Source of the DNA: Artemisia argyi | Taxonomy: Eukaryota; Streptophyta; Magnoliopsida; Asterales; Asteraceae | Length of the DNA stretch: 64,000 nucleotides | NCBI GenBank assembly: GCA_030686995.1 | Contig: CM060680.1 | Coordinates: 200,247,322-200,311,321 of the forward strand | Reading direction: 5' to 3' | In this document: piece by piece, positions 23,651 to 35,799 of the stretch | Layout: each line of letters opens with the position of its first letter | How positions within the stretch are numbered: position 1 is the first letter of the stretch | Translations under genes and position numbers: made by a program | The notes under the pieces: model-generated | Database searches by the model: none | What the model was told of the DNA's origin: nothing | The model's input: the letters and a program-made list of their open reading frames with translations, nothing else

Positions 23651-26310
23651 TCATATCATCCATAAAAGATCTGGCTGAACCGGTTTCAGTGGCAGCATCA
23701 AAGTTAAGGTTTTTTCATGCTTCCCTTTACGGTATCGGTATCTCCTCCACGCATGTTGTATGTAACAGGCTGCCCACATCCTCCACTGCTGTGAGTAAAA
23801 TCTGAACATGAATACAAATCCGTTACAAGTCATGTCATAAACATAGAGCCGATACTGCTTCCTCTGGTTCAAAAAAGAAGAGATACAATGTTTATTGGGT
23901 CATTATTGGTATAAACCACCCAAGTTTTAACTTTTTGGTAGTCTAACCTTTAACTATTTTGGGTCGTTTCTAAGCGGTTTTTTTGTCCTGACAAAAAGTA
24001 AGTTCATGGATTACACCATTACTATAGAAAAAAGGTTAAGCGACTAAATCCGTAACATGATGAAAGTTGGTTAGTAAATGTACCCTTTTTATTACCTAAA
24101 AGTATGCTGTAGACGTGTGCTGTGTAGATGCTTAAACTGGCAAGCTACAAACATCAGATCCTCAGCCACTAAAGCAAAAGCTTGAACGTGTGTAACTGCT
24201 TTAACCGTCCTAGTTGAGAAAGGAAGTCTTGGAGTTGTGGGATCCAAAGACCATGTGAGAAGCTCTTCTCCACATAAGTCACCATCCTCGAGGTGAATAG
24301 AACTATAGAAATCAATCCTATCACCATCGGTTGTTTCACTTAGTACCTTACCACGTGTGATGAAGAGAATTTCATGTACCGGGTCCCCCTCTCGGACTAA
24401 TAAGCTATTTTCTGTGTAAAGAACTGGCTTCAAACGGTCACACATAGCATCAACCAAATGTTCATCCATTTGTTTAAAAAAAGGTACCTGCAATAAAACT
24501 TTAAAATCGTGCTTTTACCACATGTTAACTTCAACTCAAAACTGAAATGCGTGCAGAAGTGATCATAGTGCATCAATTACTCTCTTTAGTGGCAACAAGC
24601 AAAGATGACGTTTTATGCCCCTCTTTAAGTCTCGAGGAAGGTCTCTGACAAACGAATCTAACTCGACACCTTTAGTTATTTTCCATTTGTACTGTTTGTG
24701 TCTCCTAACTTGCTGCCTCAACTCCTCAGGGAGGGAAATATGTGACATGAGGTCCTCGGCTTCTTGCCTTTTTTCTTTCATCTCCTCCACCCTCTTAGTA
24801 TAGTTTGAGAAAGACTGCAAATATTTCTGTAACAGTAGAAACAGTGGAACCACTATATAAGATTATAAATACAAGCAAAATCAAACACCTTTAACAAGGC
24901 TTAACAGATAAGCTGATCACAAACCTGCACGTTGCCAATAAGCAAAGCAAAAAGAACCAACCCAATAACAATAATAAAGTCAGCGAAAAGAATTTCCCCA
25001 TAGAAAGTGCTTGCTTTAAGGCCTTGACCAAGAGAACTGAGATCAGAAAGCGAGCATTTCATAAATGGAGTCTATCAATCCTCACTTTGATTTCGATTGC
25101 AAAACAGCAGATCAAGAGATTACTAACCTTAGACTCTGCAAACCCCACCATGAGCAATACAAAATTTTCTGGCCAAAGTCTGTCGTTTCTAGTACACGGG
25201 TTTGAAGGGCATCAAGGTATATGCCAAAATCAAAATTTGACGAATCTTTAATTTCATTTCGTTCTAGAAGCGGGCATGAAGTGTTAAGAAATCCATAATC
25301 TCCCACACGAGCTTCTCCACAATATAAATATTTGGAGTGACAGTTATGACTTTGACATGCAATATGCCAGCATCTCAGTTCGCTTTCTATAGCAAAAAGG
25401 TACCAGATGGCTCCAATTACCTGTACGTTTATATAAAAACAGTTCTTACCATTACATGTTTACTACGCTTGTAGTTTGCTAAATTCTATACTGAGATAAA
25501 ATTAAGGGACATTAGATAGAGTATGGGAAAACCTCCCAAAATACATTACTTGGGGCGTCTTTTATTTCGTTAGTAATATGATAAGAAGCACATAAAATAG
25601 TACTTACATGGCTAGCTAGCACATAGAGAAAAAAGTTGAAAGCAGCTCCCGCCCATGCTTTTTCCGTTAGGAAGCCAGAAAATTTGGTCACCTTCTGATA
25701 GAACAAAGATATCCTGATAACTCGAGGAACATTCTGAAAGAAGACAATGAACTTTAAAGTGTTTTTTGTCACTAAGGCAGCCCCGTCTAAGTTTGGGATG
25801 ATTACCAAAACTGCAAACTGCACAATACCAGCCATAAATATATTACCCAATAATGCACATTTATAGTTTATGCATCATAATTTGACAACCTTAGTAAATC
25901 TACAACAGATTATAGACATACCTGTGGAAGGGGAAGGGCTGCTAAGACATCAATGATGAAGTATGATGTTAGGTAACGTCTTGCCACATACTGAGGATCA
26001 TCTATAAGGATTCTATTTCCAAGCATGTGATTGTAACGAGGAACATAAGCAGTTCGAAACTGGATAATGATGTGAACTACATATAACATGTCGGACACAG
26101 AACGAAGGACACATACAACTGTCTCCAAATTGCGGTCCACATCAAGGCACTTTTGTGTGCTGTCAACTATAGGAATATAGAAAAATAAAGGATCCAAAGA
26201 CAGTGCTATTACAGAACATAATAAAAAAGTTTTGTTCCATCGCTGAATAAACGGAGCCTCTGGATCAAGAAACTTCATCTCTATCATCACTGACAAACCC
26301 TTCTCCTGCC
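23651..26310 (-). CDS. CNGC1-like: Cyclic nucleotide-gated channel (CNGC group I-like), N-terminus not found
   Basis: Seven minus-strand exons join in frame: 26310-25922, 25817-25608, 25420-25128, 25036-24925, 24826-24581, 24487-24096 and 23801-23651, each with GT-AG borders, about 597 codons. They encode a plasma-membrane cation channel of the plant CNGC family. Visible in order: S1 (LDPEAPFIQRWNK then SLDPLFFYIP), S2-S4 with QFRTAY and ALPLPQ, S5 with LTEKAWAGAAFNFFLYVLA, a pore loop with WWGLQSLSSLGQ, S6 (FADFIIVIGLVLFALLIGN), the C-linker, a cyclic-nucleotide-binding domain with the cassette GDLCGEELLTW, and an IQ-like segment (AACYIQHAWRRY) near the C-terminus. The usual cytosolic N-terminus (about 80-100 residues) was not found upstream. 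Either a first exon is hidden in 26.3-27.2 kb or the gene is 5'-truncated. Confidence 0.88.
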
Positions 26311-27164
26311 CTAAAATCTTTTCCAAGATTTGTCCTCAAAATTCCGATCAGTTATGTATACGGTCTTAATCAAGTGTTGGTAAGCAGCTCATTCTTCATT
26401 TCATCTTTGGGTCCCCAAAGTCCAAATCTGCGTTAACTTTATGAAATGTAGGAACAAAACTGAAGTTATAAGTACACATCCTCTAGAAAGTAAATGGCTG
26501 GAATATATTGTGATGTAAAGAGTCCTTCAAGTGTTTAAGGCAACGAATATGAAAAAACTTTTGAACCATAAAAAACAGGTTATTCTGGGCTATTTTGAAC
26601 CCATTTTTGACAGATGAATGGTCTATAAAGCCATTTTGACCCATTGGTTAGCACCACCCAACCTGCCCATTTTGCCATGATCTCTACTGAGAAGTTGAGA
26701 ACAGTTTGAAGTTTTGCATTTGATATACAAGAAACTGGTATTTGCATATGAGAACGCTCGCCATAGACTGTTTATGATGATAGACATCTTAATGTTCTAA
26801 ATAGGCTACTTAAACGTTTATAAACACAAACATCTAAAGTAAGTCTTAAGTTGCATAGGATACATGATGTATGCAGTTCTATCAGTCTATTAAGAACTTA
26901 CAACAACCTTTTACTTATTCTGCACGACATCTTTGTTAGTTTCGTTATCCAAAAAGAACTCTAAGATAAGTTCATAATTAGACTTTGTAGAAGCTTAATT
27001 ACTAGCTAAGTTTAGCTTATTAGCAAAAGTAAGCTCATCATAGTTTAGATGAGCTTATAAATGTAGGCTTATGAGCTTATTTAGTGGGTTATGATAAGCT
27101 GTGGCTTCAGCTTATTTAGGCTTGCAAGCTCCTTTTTTTCATTTTATAATAGCGCAAATGGCAT
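26311..27164. other. CNGC 5' flank, no exon recognised
   Basis: Should hold the CNGC first exon and promoter. I searched the minus strand for a short N-terminal exon joined to the acceptor at 26311 and found none that is convincing. A purine/AAGCTTAT-rich section (about 26990-27240) looks like decayed MITE sequence. Confidence 0.4.
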
Positions 27165-27484
27165 AAAAAGGTAGGTACTCAACTTAATAAGCTAATCCAA
27201 ACATTTAGCCAGAGCTTATTATATATGCTTATTCATCATAACCCATAAGCCCAAAAAATAATCTTAGACAAACAATCCTTATGAAACACTAATTTACTAT
27301 TCACCACTGATCAACAACCAGAATTCTAGTGATGATGAAGTCTATCAGAAAATGAATGATTACCTGATGTTAAATTTCATGGGCTGTATTCTTGAATCAG
27401 GAAAATGGAAAGGAAACAAATGAAAAGAAAGGTGTAGAACCAATCTTATTTCTTCTTCCCGGGATGACTTGAATAAAAGATTAA

Positions 27485-28011
27485 GAGTAAACTATACCGT
27501 TCGTCCTTGTGGTTTGCATTAACCGACGAGTTTCATCCTTTGACCGAAAAAAATGCACTGTCCGTCCCTAAATGTTAAACATTATGTATAGTTGGTCATT
27601 TACTTTAACGGACCACACTAACTTCCATTATGTGACGACAACTGAGGGTACTTTTGTCTTTTTAAGTTTGTATATGAGGGTAAAGTAGTCTGTTTACCGT
27701 TATGACTCACTACTAAGTAGTGTTTGTAGATTGAAGGTGTTTGTTTATTTTGAGGAAGATGATATAGTCAAATATTAATGGTGACAAGAAGCAAGTTGCA
27801 GTCAAACATTAATGATGAGAATAATTTGAAGCTGAATTGACTATTTTACCCTCATGTGTTATGACTTAACGAGAGTTCGCCATCTCCGAAAGAGGGAGGG
27901 ACCAACGGTACATATATTTCGCATTTAGTGATGGACAGTGTATTTTTTTTTGTCAAAGGATGAAACTTGTCGGTCAACGCAAACCACAAGGACGAACGGT
28001 GTAGTTTACTC
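27485..28011. mobile_element. TIR element, probable Mutator-type MITE (copy in unit 1)
   Basis: A 527-bp element with inverted ends of about 60 bp, starting GAGTAAACTA.ACCGTTCGTC and ending in its inverse. The flanks AAAGATTAA (27476-27484) and GAAGATTAA (28012-28020) fit a 9-bp duplication with one change, as for MULEs. The same element sits at the same place in unit 2, so it was there before the tandem duplication. No coding sequence. Confidence 0.85.
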
Positions 28012-28323
28012 GAAGATTAATAAGGTTTTGCGTTGATGAGTTGAAAAAGTAAAGAGTGGAAATTAAATGAACAATATCATGTCCATTTAGAAATAATAAT
28101 AATAATATGCTCATAAGTCATTAATAAGCCTGAAAGTAGAAGCATGTGAAACATAAGCGGAACCAAATGCGTTCATGAGCGAGGATATAAGCTTAAGGAA
28201 TCACTCGAATGCTATATTAAGTGGACCATGTAGTGTAAATTCTAAATCTTGAATGTTGTACGTCGTAATAAAGAAAGAAAGAAATCTACTATAGAACTTG
28301 AATGCTGTAACATAAATAAAATA

Positions 28324-28505
28324 GGGAAAATGTTAGCTACAATTAATTGTAGCTAGTTGGCTACAATTCCTTTGAAAAAACTTTTAATAATGTACAGTTC
28401 AGTCCCTGCGGTTAGACCCTGACACATATTTTCCCCCTGTCCTCACCTTTTTTTTCAAAGGAAATGTAGCCAATTGGCTACATTGTGTTGTAGCTATGTT
28501 TCCCC
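28324..28505. mobile_element. Mutator-type MITE with 9-bp TSD
   Basis: A 182-bp element with imperfect inverted ends (GGGAAAATGTTAGCTACA and the inverse TGTAGCTATGTTTCCCC, extending to about 55 bp). It has a perfect 9-bp duplication AATAAAATA (28315-28323 and 28506-28514). It is absent from unit 2. Confidence 0.9.
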
Positions 28506-28815
28506 AATAAAATATTACGGAGTATATTCCAAAAGTAATTTTTACTTTTTTAGTTTCCACCACTCATCTTCCACCAAACCATTTACCAATAGACATATAC
28601 AGACGTATTCTCTCACCTGGACTCCATTGTTGTTACTCAAAGTTCAAACCCTTCTTCAACCTTAAAATTTCAGTTTTTTTCCCTTTGTGCTATGATGAGA
28701 TTTAAAAGGGTGTGCACTCTACTATTACTCTATTTTTACAAGGTATGCACTATGTGTAAAATCACCTAATAGTCTGATAAAACTGATTTTTTTAACACTA
28801 AGCCAAAGATTTATA

Positions 28816-28859
28816 GGGTATGCACTTGCATACCCTATGTTACATGTAGATCCGCCCCT
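28816..28859 (-). mobile_element. hAT-like terminal fragment
   Basis: On the minus strand this starts CAGGGGCGGATCTACATGTA, a widespread hAT-type terminus, and includes an inner palindrome GGGTATGCA...TGCATACCC. It is near the right edge of the block absent from unit 2. A matching left end was not located, so the element boundaries remain open. Confidence 0.5.
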
Positions 28860-29458
28860 GGATGTAATTGTCGAAGGTATTCCGATGAAGAGCACCTTTT
28901 TCAGTGAGATAAAACCAAGACAACGACGACGGAATATAAGAAGACTTGCTTTCCAAGAGCGAAAAACGCACAAGGGTCTGTCTAATGGAAACGAGGTTGA
29001 CTACCACTATTTGTAGTTTTCCGAAGCTTTTGTAACTAAAGTAAAAGGCTCTTAATATGAATATGATTACTCTTGTACTAACACTTTTGTAGTATAACAT
29101 GATCAATTAGCTCAATGTTAAAAAATTATCATGCATTTAACGTCTAATTACACCGCACTTCTGGGGTATAACCCACTCTTCGCTACTAGCTACTGATGCC
29201 AAAGCAATCAGTTAGGGGTGATGTAGATAACCATCAGTAAACACCATGTCAAATTAAATTTCTGCATATGCCACTCAGGCCAAACTATTAGTTACTCGGT
29301 TAACAAGCAGATAGCAATGAAGTATGAGGCTAATCTTTTACTACAATAAGAGAAAAGGTTTTTTGGCCAATTGGATATTTGAGTTAATCAATAGGAGAGT
29401 TCAATTGCAAAATATAAAAATAGGAGGACATAATAAATTTACAAAATACATATGACCT
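28860..29458. other. 3' flank of NPF4 gene 1
   Basis: Matches 35195-35799 in unit 2. A short minus-strand frame (CVFRSWKAS...LKKVLF) is similar in both units, but with frame differences, so I treat it as duplicated non-coding sequence. Confidence 0.55.
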
Positions 29459-31995
29459 TCAATTGGTTGCTGATATCGATTTATACTTATACCGATTAGC
29501 CCAAAATACATAGTTTACCAAATTCAGGACACTCAAAACAGACATCAACCAGTAAAACCTATCAAGGCGATAATGGTTCAAATTCTCACCCGCCAACCAC
29601 GGATGGTGATGTTTTCCTGACCCTGTGACAGTATTAACTAGTGACACGATCACACCACTGAGATAATAACCCAAAGCTAAGGATGCCCAAGAAAACGAAG
29701 TAGCTAAAGACCTCATCCTTATAGGTGCTTCACTAAACGCAAACTCCATCAAACCAGCCAGCACAAAAAGATCCGCAGACCCCAGAAACAAATACTGAAA
29801 CGCAATCCATAAAAATGATATTGGTAAGTGCCCGTTATCAAGAACATGTTCATTTGCAACTTCTTTTCTTTTGGTCTCAACTAATGCCGCAACAACCATA
29901 GCTAAAATGGAAAAGCAAAGACCAATGCCAGCTCGTTGAAGATGAGAAACACCCGTTTCACTTTTTGTCCATTTTCGTAAGTATGGGATTATGACATGGT
30001 CATAAAGCGGGACCATGATCATTATGAATGTGATTGGGAAAACGGGTAGTGATCCAGGTGGGACTTTGAATGATCCGAGCATAGTGTTCATTGTGGATGC
30101 TTGATGAACCGAAAAGGTCGAGAGTTGAGCTAAGCAACAGTTTAGTATTATGGTGCAAGCAAATATTGGAAGGATATGTATCATGATTTTGACATCTTCT
30201 ACTTCTTGAACTGAGCACTCGAGTGATTTGTGGGATGGTTTGTTTTCAGCTGCACGGTTTAAAAACTTGAGGGAACTAGATAGGGTCACTTTGTCGGGCT
30301 CATTGTTGTTTTTTTGTTGTTCTTCGTTTAATGATTGTATAAGAGGATACGGGCTCTGAGTCGTGTTTGTGATGACATCATTTTGGTTGATTTTGGTCTT
30401 GGAACTATTTAAACTTGATGCAAGTAGAACCTGTTCAAAGAAGTACATTATTAGTATTAGCTGCAATTTCGGCCGATTACCTCAAATGAATTTATATAGG
30501 TTATGTTTTAAGGAAACTTGCGTATCTGAACCACTGAGGTATATAACAAAAATTATTTACATATTGGAATTTTTTAATAAAATAACCACATAATGTTGGT
30601 GGTTCAACCTGGCCCGTTTTAGCCCAAACACAATTTGCCCCGTTACCCAACCCGCCAAAACCTACCCATTTTGCAGCTTTAGAAGTGAGAATCTTACCTT
30701 AAGCATGGTTGCAAGAGGACTTCCATTGGGTACCTTGCAACGATAGAACCATGAACCAGAAACTAAGATTATGATCGACAACACGATTACGATGGTCGAG
30801 ATTCCAAAACCCCATTGCCAACCCACATTATCTTCTATCCACAACACCAATGTGACAGCAATTAGACCACCAAACGACAAACAAAATACGAAATAATTGA
30901 AAAAGGTCGATCTTTGCTTCCTTCCTTTAGGAGTATTCTCGTCAAATTGTTCAGCTCCTAGTGAAGGCAGTGACCCCTTTATACCTCCAACACCGAATGC
31001 CACAAGGTAGAGACCTACAAATAGCATGGCAGCTTTTCCACCGTGAACATGTTCACAAAGAGCTGTGTTGGGCTTGTCACAAGGTGCAGGTTTAAGGTAA
31101 GGTGATTGAGCTTGGAACGTGAGTATGACCAAACCCTGGTACAAGAGTTAAGCAAAAAAACGGTTATGATTTATGGGGTTAAATAGTCATATTTTAACGC
31201 TAACTGCCCTTAACTTAAGAAAACTCATTTCAAGTAATAGAGAAAGAACAAATACCAGGAAATCGATACATGCACTCATTAAGTAGATATAGTAGCTAGT
31301 ATAGAAAGCATCCGATAAGAAGCCACCTAGGAGTGCTAGAAGGAACGACGTGCCCATAAAGTTTGTGACATTAATAGAGGATCTTGATGGAGAAAGGTGC
31401 ATATGCGTTCGCAAATATAGCACCAAATTGCTTGCATTTGCTAGAAATGCCAGGTTTTCAAGAACTTCGACAGCTGCATACAAAGAAACGCGACAAGTCT
31501 AGAAAATCATTTAAAGATCGTCATGATACAATTTGTTTTTTTCAAAATGACCCATTTTCAACTTTGAAATCATTATGAATTCTTGCAACTGTAACCAAGT
31601 AGGTTAACTAGATTAAATTATGACCAGAAACTATAAAAACAAAGTATTGGATTGACTTTTTAATTCAATAGACTCTGAGTTTGATAACATGAAACAAGTT
31701 GACTTTTAAAGTCAAATGTATGATTTTAATGTGAATACTGAAATTACAGTTAAAATATAGAGAGAACTGCAAAATACATCCCTGTGGTTTACAGGTTTTG
31801 CCATCCTACATCCCTGTCAGAAACTTTTGGCAAGATACATCCGCCGTTAGGCAAACGTTTGCCACTATACATCCCTCGTTAGGAATAAGGACTAACGGTG
31901 CAATTTTTTCCACCGTTATCTCTTAACGAGAAAGAAAATATTACACCGTTAGCCCTCGTTAGCCAAACGTTTGCACCGTTAGTCCTCTTTTTTTG

Positions 31996-32044
<49 letters not shown>

Positions 32045-32363
32045 AAAAACTTTAAAAAATTTAAAATTAAAAAAAAAAAAAAAAAGTTAAAATTAAAAAA
32101 AAAAAAAAGGAAAAAAATTTCAAAAATTATTTTTTTTAAAGTTAATATTTTAAAAAAAATCAAAATTTAAAAAAAAATAATATTTGGGAAAAAAAATTAT
32201 AAATAATAATTAATTTTTTTAAAAATGCGTATTTTTTAAAAAAAATATTTTTTTTTATAAAAATTATTTTTTTTTAAAGTTAATATTTAAAAAAAATCAA
32301 AATTTTAAAAAAAAATATTTGCGAAAAAAATTATAAATAATAATTAATTTTTTTTTAAAATGC

Positions 32364-32410
<47 letters not shown>

Positions 32411-34199
32411 TTTGAGGAGGTGTATATACAAAAATCGTCCTTGTGGCTATCCTCACACAAAACACAAACATCACATCTCTCTCTCTCATCTCACCTTCAC
32501 CTTCACCAACCCTAGCCGCCCCTTTCTTGGCCGGCCACCACCATCAACCGCCGCCCTCACCAACAAAACAACACCACCATCTTAACCCTCATCTCGTTCC
32601 CTTTCTATTGATATATCATACGCGCCTTAAAACCCCCTATAACACCCTTTTTCATCATCAATCCGATTTCATCTTTGTGGGTTTTGTAAGATCCGTGTGT
32701 TTCAAGGTTCCCTCGATCCGTGTGAAACAGAGTATATATCGATTTGGTTTTGGATTTTCTTGGTTTATTTTGAATAAAAACATGAAAAATAAGTGGGTTT
32801 TTGATAGAATGGATGAAATCATGAGTTTGGTATCCGGGTGGTTGTTTTTTTTGTTGGGTCGAGACTTACCCGAGAGCTAATGCTCTCGGTTCGCGCCATT
32901 TTTGGTTTATCTTGGCTTCTTGATGATTTTTGATCTTTGGTGCTTGATTTGGAGGATGTTTGGATGTTATTGTTGTTGTTTGGGATTACGGCCGACGACC
33001 CAAGGGTCCGTTTGGCTTGATTTGGCTTGCTATGAGGAAGACCATGACCCTTTGGGGGTCGAATACTATTGTTTTTCCTTTTTTTTTTTTTAAATGCGTA
33101 TTTATAAAAAAAAAGTTAATTTTTTTTCGCAAATATTAGTTTTTTTAAAAAAAATTGATTTTTTTTAAATATAAACTTTAAAAAAAAAAAATTTTTAAAT
33201 TTTTTTCCTTTTTTTTAATATTTTTAAAAAATGCGTGTTTATAAAAAAAATTTAATTTTTTTTCGCAAATATTAGTTTTTTTAAAAAAATTTGATTTTTT
33301 TTAAATATAAACTTTAAAAAAAATAATTTTTTAAATTTTTTTCCTTTTTTTTTTAATATTTTTAAAAAATGCGTATTTTTCGCAAATATTATTTTTTTTT
33401 TAAATTAATTATTATTTATAATTTTTTTTTCTCAAATATTATTTTTTTTTTAAATTTTGATTTTTTTTTTAAAATATTAACTTTAAAAAAAATTAATTTT
33501 TGAAATTTTTTTCCTTTTTTTTTTAATTTTAACTTTTTTTTTTTTAATTTTAAAATTTTTTAAGTTTTTTTTTTTTTTTTTCTTCTAAAAAAGAGGACTA
33601 ACGGTGCAAACGTTTGGCTAACGAGGGCTAACGGTGTAATATTTTCTGTCTCGTTAAGAGATAACGGTGGAAAAATTCGCACCGTTAGTCCTTATTCCTA
33701 ACGAGGGATGTATAGTGGCAAACGTTTGCCTAACGGGGGATGTATCTTGCCAAAAGTTTCTGACAGGGATGTAAGATGGCAAAACCTGTAAACCACAGGG
33801 ATGTATTTTGCAGTTCTCTCTAAAATATATGTCATAATTGATTTTTAACTTAAGAAGACAAAAAAAGTTGACCTTTCAGGTAAAAAAAAAAAAAAAAAGA
33901 CTCGTTTTCCAGCCTTAAAACTTGAGTTTATATGAAGATAACTAGATTAAATCATAAGAAAATACAGACCGTGAATTTAAAATGTTTTAAGAAGTTCATA
34001 CCCAAGACAAACAAAGCCGCGCGCATGCCACCATGACGACCTCTCTGCGCACGCCTAAACCTGTAATCAACATACCCCTCCCACGCATTTGTTTCATGCT
34101 CCACTTCCTACAAACAAAATTCAAGCGAAATCCACTAGTCAGGACTCAAGAACACGAAAACAACACAAAAATGCATCAAACTTCACAAGAACCTACCAT
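29459..34199 (-). CDS. NPF4.6-like: NPF4 (NRT1/PTR) transporter, gene 1 with MULE in intron 2
   Basis: Five coding exons on the minus strand: 34199-34197 (the ATG alone), 34107-34002, 31473-31256, 31135-30698 and 30430-29459. All junctions are GT-AG and in frame, giving 578 residues, the usual NPF length. Proteins of this family are proton-coupled plasma-membrane transporters; the NPF4 clade includes nitrate and abscisic acid carriers. Visible: WEGYVDY and GRHGGMRAALFVL at the start, EVLENLAFLANASNLVLYL (an ExxER-type site degraded to ExxEN, as in NPF4.6), AMLFVGLYLVAFGVGGIKGS, EQFDE, PKGRKQRSTFFNYFVF, a long polar central loop, and NHYRLDRFYWLM at the end. Substrate cannot be read from sequence. 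Intron 2 is about 2.5 kb because of a 2061-bp transposon; exons are intact. Confidence 0.93.
31760..33820. mobile_element. Long-TIR Mutator-like element with internal captured-looking sequence
   Basis: A 2061-bp insertion with a perfect 9-bp duplication TAAAATATA (31751-31759, 33821-33829). Unit 2 has the empty site at about 38094-38102. The terminal inverted repeats are about 235 bp, roughly 97 percent identical, starting GAGAGAACTGCAAAATACAT. Inside them are A/T-homopolymer arms that also pair loosely (repeated ATGCGTATT words, (ATT)n at about 32364-32410). The centre (about 32430-33090) differs in composition, with CT-rich leader-like sequence and then open frames. No transposase is present. 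It may be a gene-carrying MULE (Pack-MULE) but the donor gene is not recognised. Confidence 0.93.
32430..33090 (+). other. Non-transposon core of the MULE, possible captured gene piece
   Basis: Starts with a CT/CA-rich stretch like a plant 5' leader, then two open frames (about 32443-32880 and 32902-33093) with no domain I know. The first frame's apparent start is TTG. The region has balanced composition against the A/T-homopolymer arms. Capture of a host gene 5' end is an inference. Confidence 0.4.
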
Positions 34200-34556
34200 T
34201 TTCTCCTTCGAATATCGATTGCAATGAACCAAGAAAAAAAGGTAGGTACTCAACTTAATAAGCTAATCCAAACATTTAGCCAGAGCTTATTATATATGGT
34301 TATTTATCCCAACCCATAAGCCCAAAAAATAAGCTGAGACAAACAATCCTTATGAAACACTAATTTACTATTCACCACTGATCAACAACCAGAATTCTAG
34401 TGATGATGAAGTCTATCAGAAAATGAATGATTACCTGATGTTAAATTTCATGGGCTGTATTCTTGAATCAGGAAAATGGAAAGGAAACAAATGAAAAGAA
34501 AGGTGTAGAACCAATCTTATTTCTTCCCGGGATGACTTAAATAAAAGATTAAGATG

Positions 34557-35083
34557 GAGTAAACTACACCGTTCGTCCTTGTGGTTTGCATTAACCGACA
34601 AGTTTCATCCTTTGACCAAAAAAATGCACCGTTTGTCCCTAAATGTTAAACATTATGTATCGTTGGTCATTTACTTTAACGGACCACACTAACTTCCATT
34701 ATGTGATGACAACTGAGGGTCCTTTTGTCTTTTTAAGTTTGTATATGAGGGTAAAGTAGTCCGTTTACCGTTATGACTCACTACTAAGTAGTGTTTATAG
34801 ATTGAAGGTGTTTGTTTATTTTGAGGAAGATGATATAGTCAAACATTAATGGTGACAAGTAGCAAGTTGCAGTCAAACAGTAATGATGATAATAATTTGA
34901 AGCTGAATTGACTATTTACCCTCATGTGTTATGACTTAACGAGAGTTCGCCATCTCCGTTAGAGGGAGGGACCAAAGGTACATAATATTTCGCATTTAGG
35001 GATGGACAGTGTATTTTGTATCAGTCAAAGGATGAAACTCGTCGGTCAACGCAAACCACAAGGACGAACGGTGTAGTTTACTC
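34557..35083. mobile_element. TIR element, probable Mutator-type MITE (copy in unit 2)
   Basis: Same element and relative position as 27485-28011, with the same inverted ends. The left flank carries a few extra bases (GATG) before the terminus. Its sharing dates it to before the duplication. Confidence 0.82.
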
Positions 35084-35799
35084 GAAGATTAATAAGGTTT
35101 TGCGTTGATGAGTTGCAAAAGTAAAGAGTGGAAATGAAAAATATCATGTCCATTTAGAATTATACGTATATTTATAGGTTTAATTGGTTTGGCTGTCGAA
35201 GGTATTCCGCTGAAGAGCACCTTTTTCAGTAAGATAAAACCAAGGCAACAACGATGGAATATAAGAATACTTGCTTTCCAAGAGCGAAAAACGCACAAGG
35301 GTCTAATGGAAACGAAGTTGACTACCACTATTTGTTGTTATCCAAAGCTTCAAATACACTGATTCATTCTTGTGTAACCTGATATGGTTTGTAACTATAG
35401 TAAAAGGTGTAATATGAATATGATTACTCTTATACTAACACTTTTGTAGTATAACATGATCAATTAGCTCAATGTTAAAAAAAATTATCGTGCATTTAAC
35501 GTCTAATTACACCACACTTCTGAGGTATAACCCACTCTTCGCTACTAGCTACCGATGCTAAAGCAATCAGTTAGGGGTGATGTAGATAAACATCAGTAAA
35601 CACCATGTCAAATTAAATTTCTGCATATGCCACTCAGGCCAAACTATTAGTTACTCGGTTAACAAGCAGATAGCAATGAAGTATGAGGCTAATCTTTTAC
35701 TACAATAAGAGAAAAGGTTTTTTGGCCAATTGTATATTTCAGTAATTGCAAAATATAAAAATAGGAGGACATAATAAATTTACAAAATACATATGACCT
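35084..35799. other. 3' flank of NPF4 gene 2
   Basis: Non-coding sequence matching 28012-28085 and 28860-29458. It shows the uninterrupted state at the place where unit 1 has about 780 bp extra. No gene is seen. Confidence 0.55.

Larger units (their letters stand above)
27165..34240. repeat. NPF4 tandem duplication, unit 1
   Basis: Homologous unit to 34240-38470. It starts at GGTAGGTACTCAACTTAATAAG (27171), the word that also starts unit 2 at 34240, directly after the first NPF4 gene's 5' end. Unit 1 is longer because of insertions absent from unit 2: a block at about 28085-28860, which includes a MULE-type MITE and an hAT-like end, and a 2061-bp MULE in intron 2. Confidence 0.88.

Noticed and set aside
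26311..26326. Upstream extension of the first CNGC exon to 26326
   Set aside because: The codon there is TTG, not ATG, and the stretch is intron sequence ending in the acceptor TTTTAG.
32443..32880. 145-codon frame in the MULE as an intact gene
   Set aside because: Begins at TTG, no domain, and the likely leader sequence is being translated; kept only as a possible captured piece.
34033..34319. Plus-strand frames near the first NPF4 gene, also seen near 38269
   Set aside because: Antisense shadows of NPF4 exon 2 and intron 1, duplicated with the gene.
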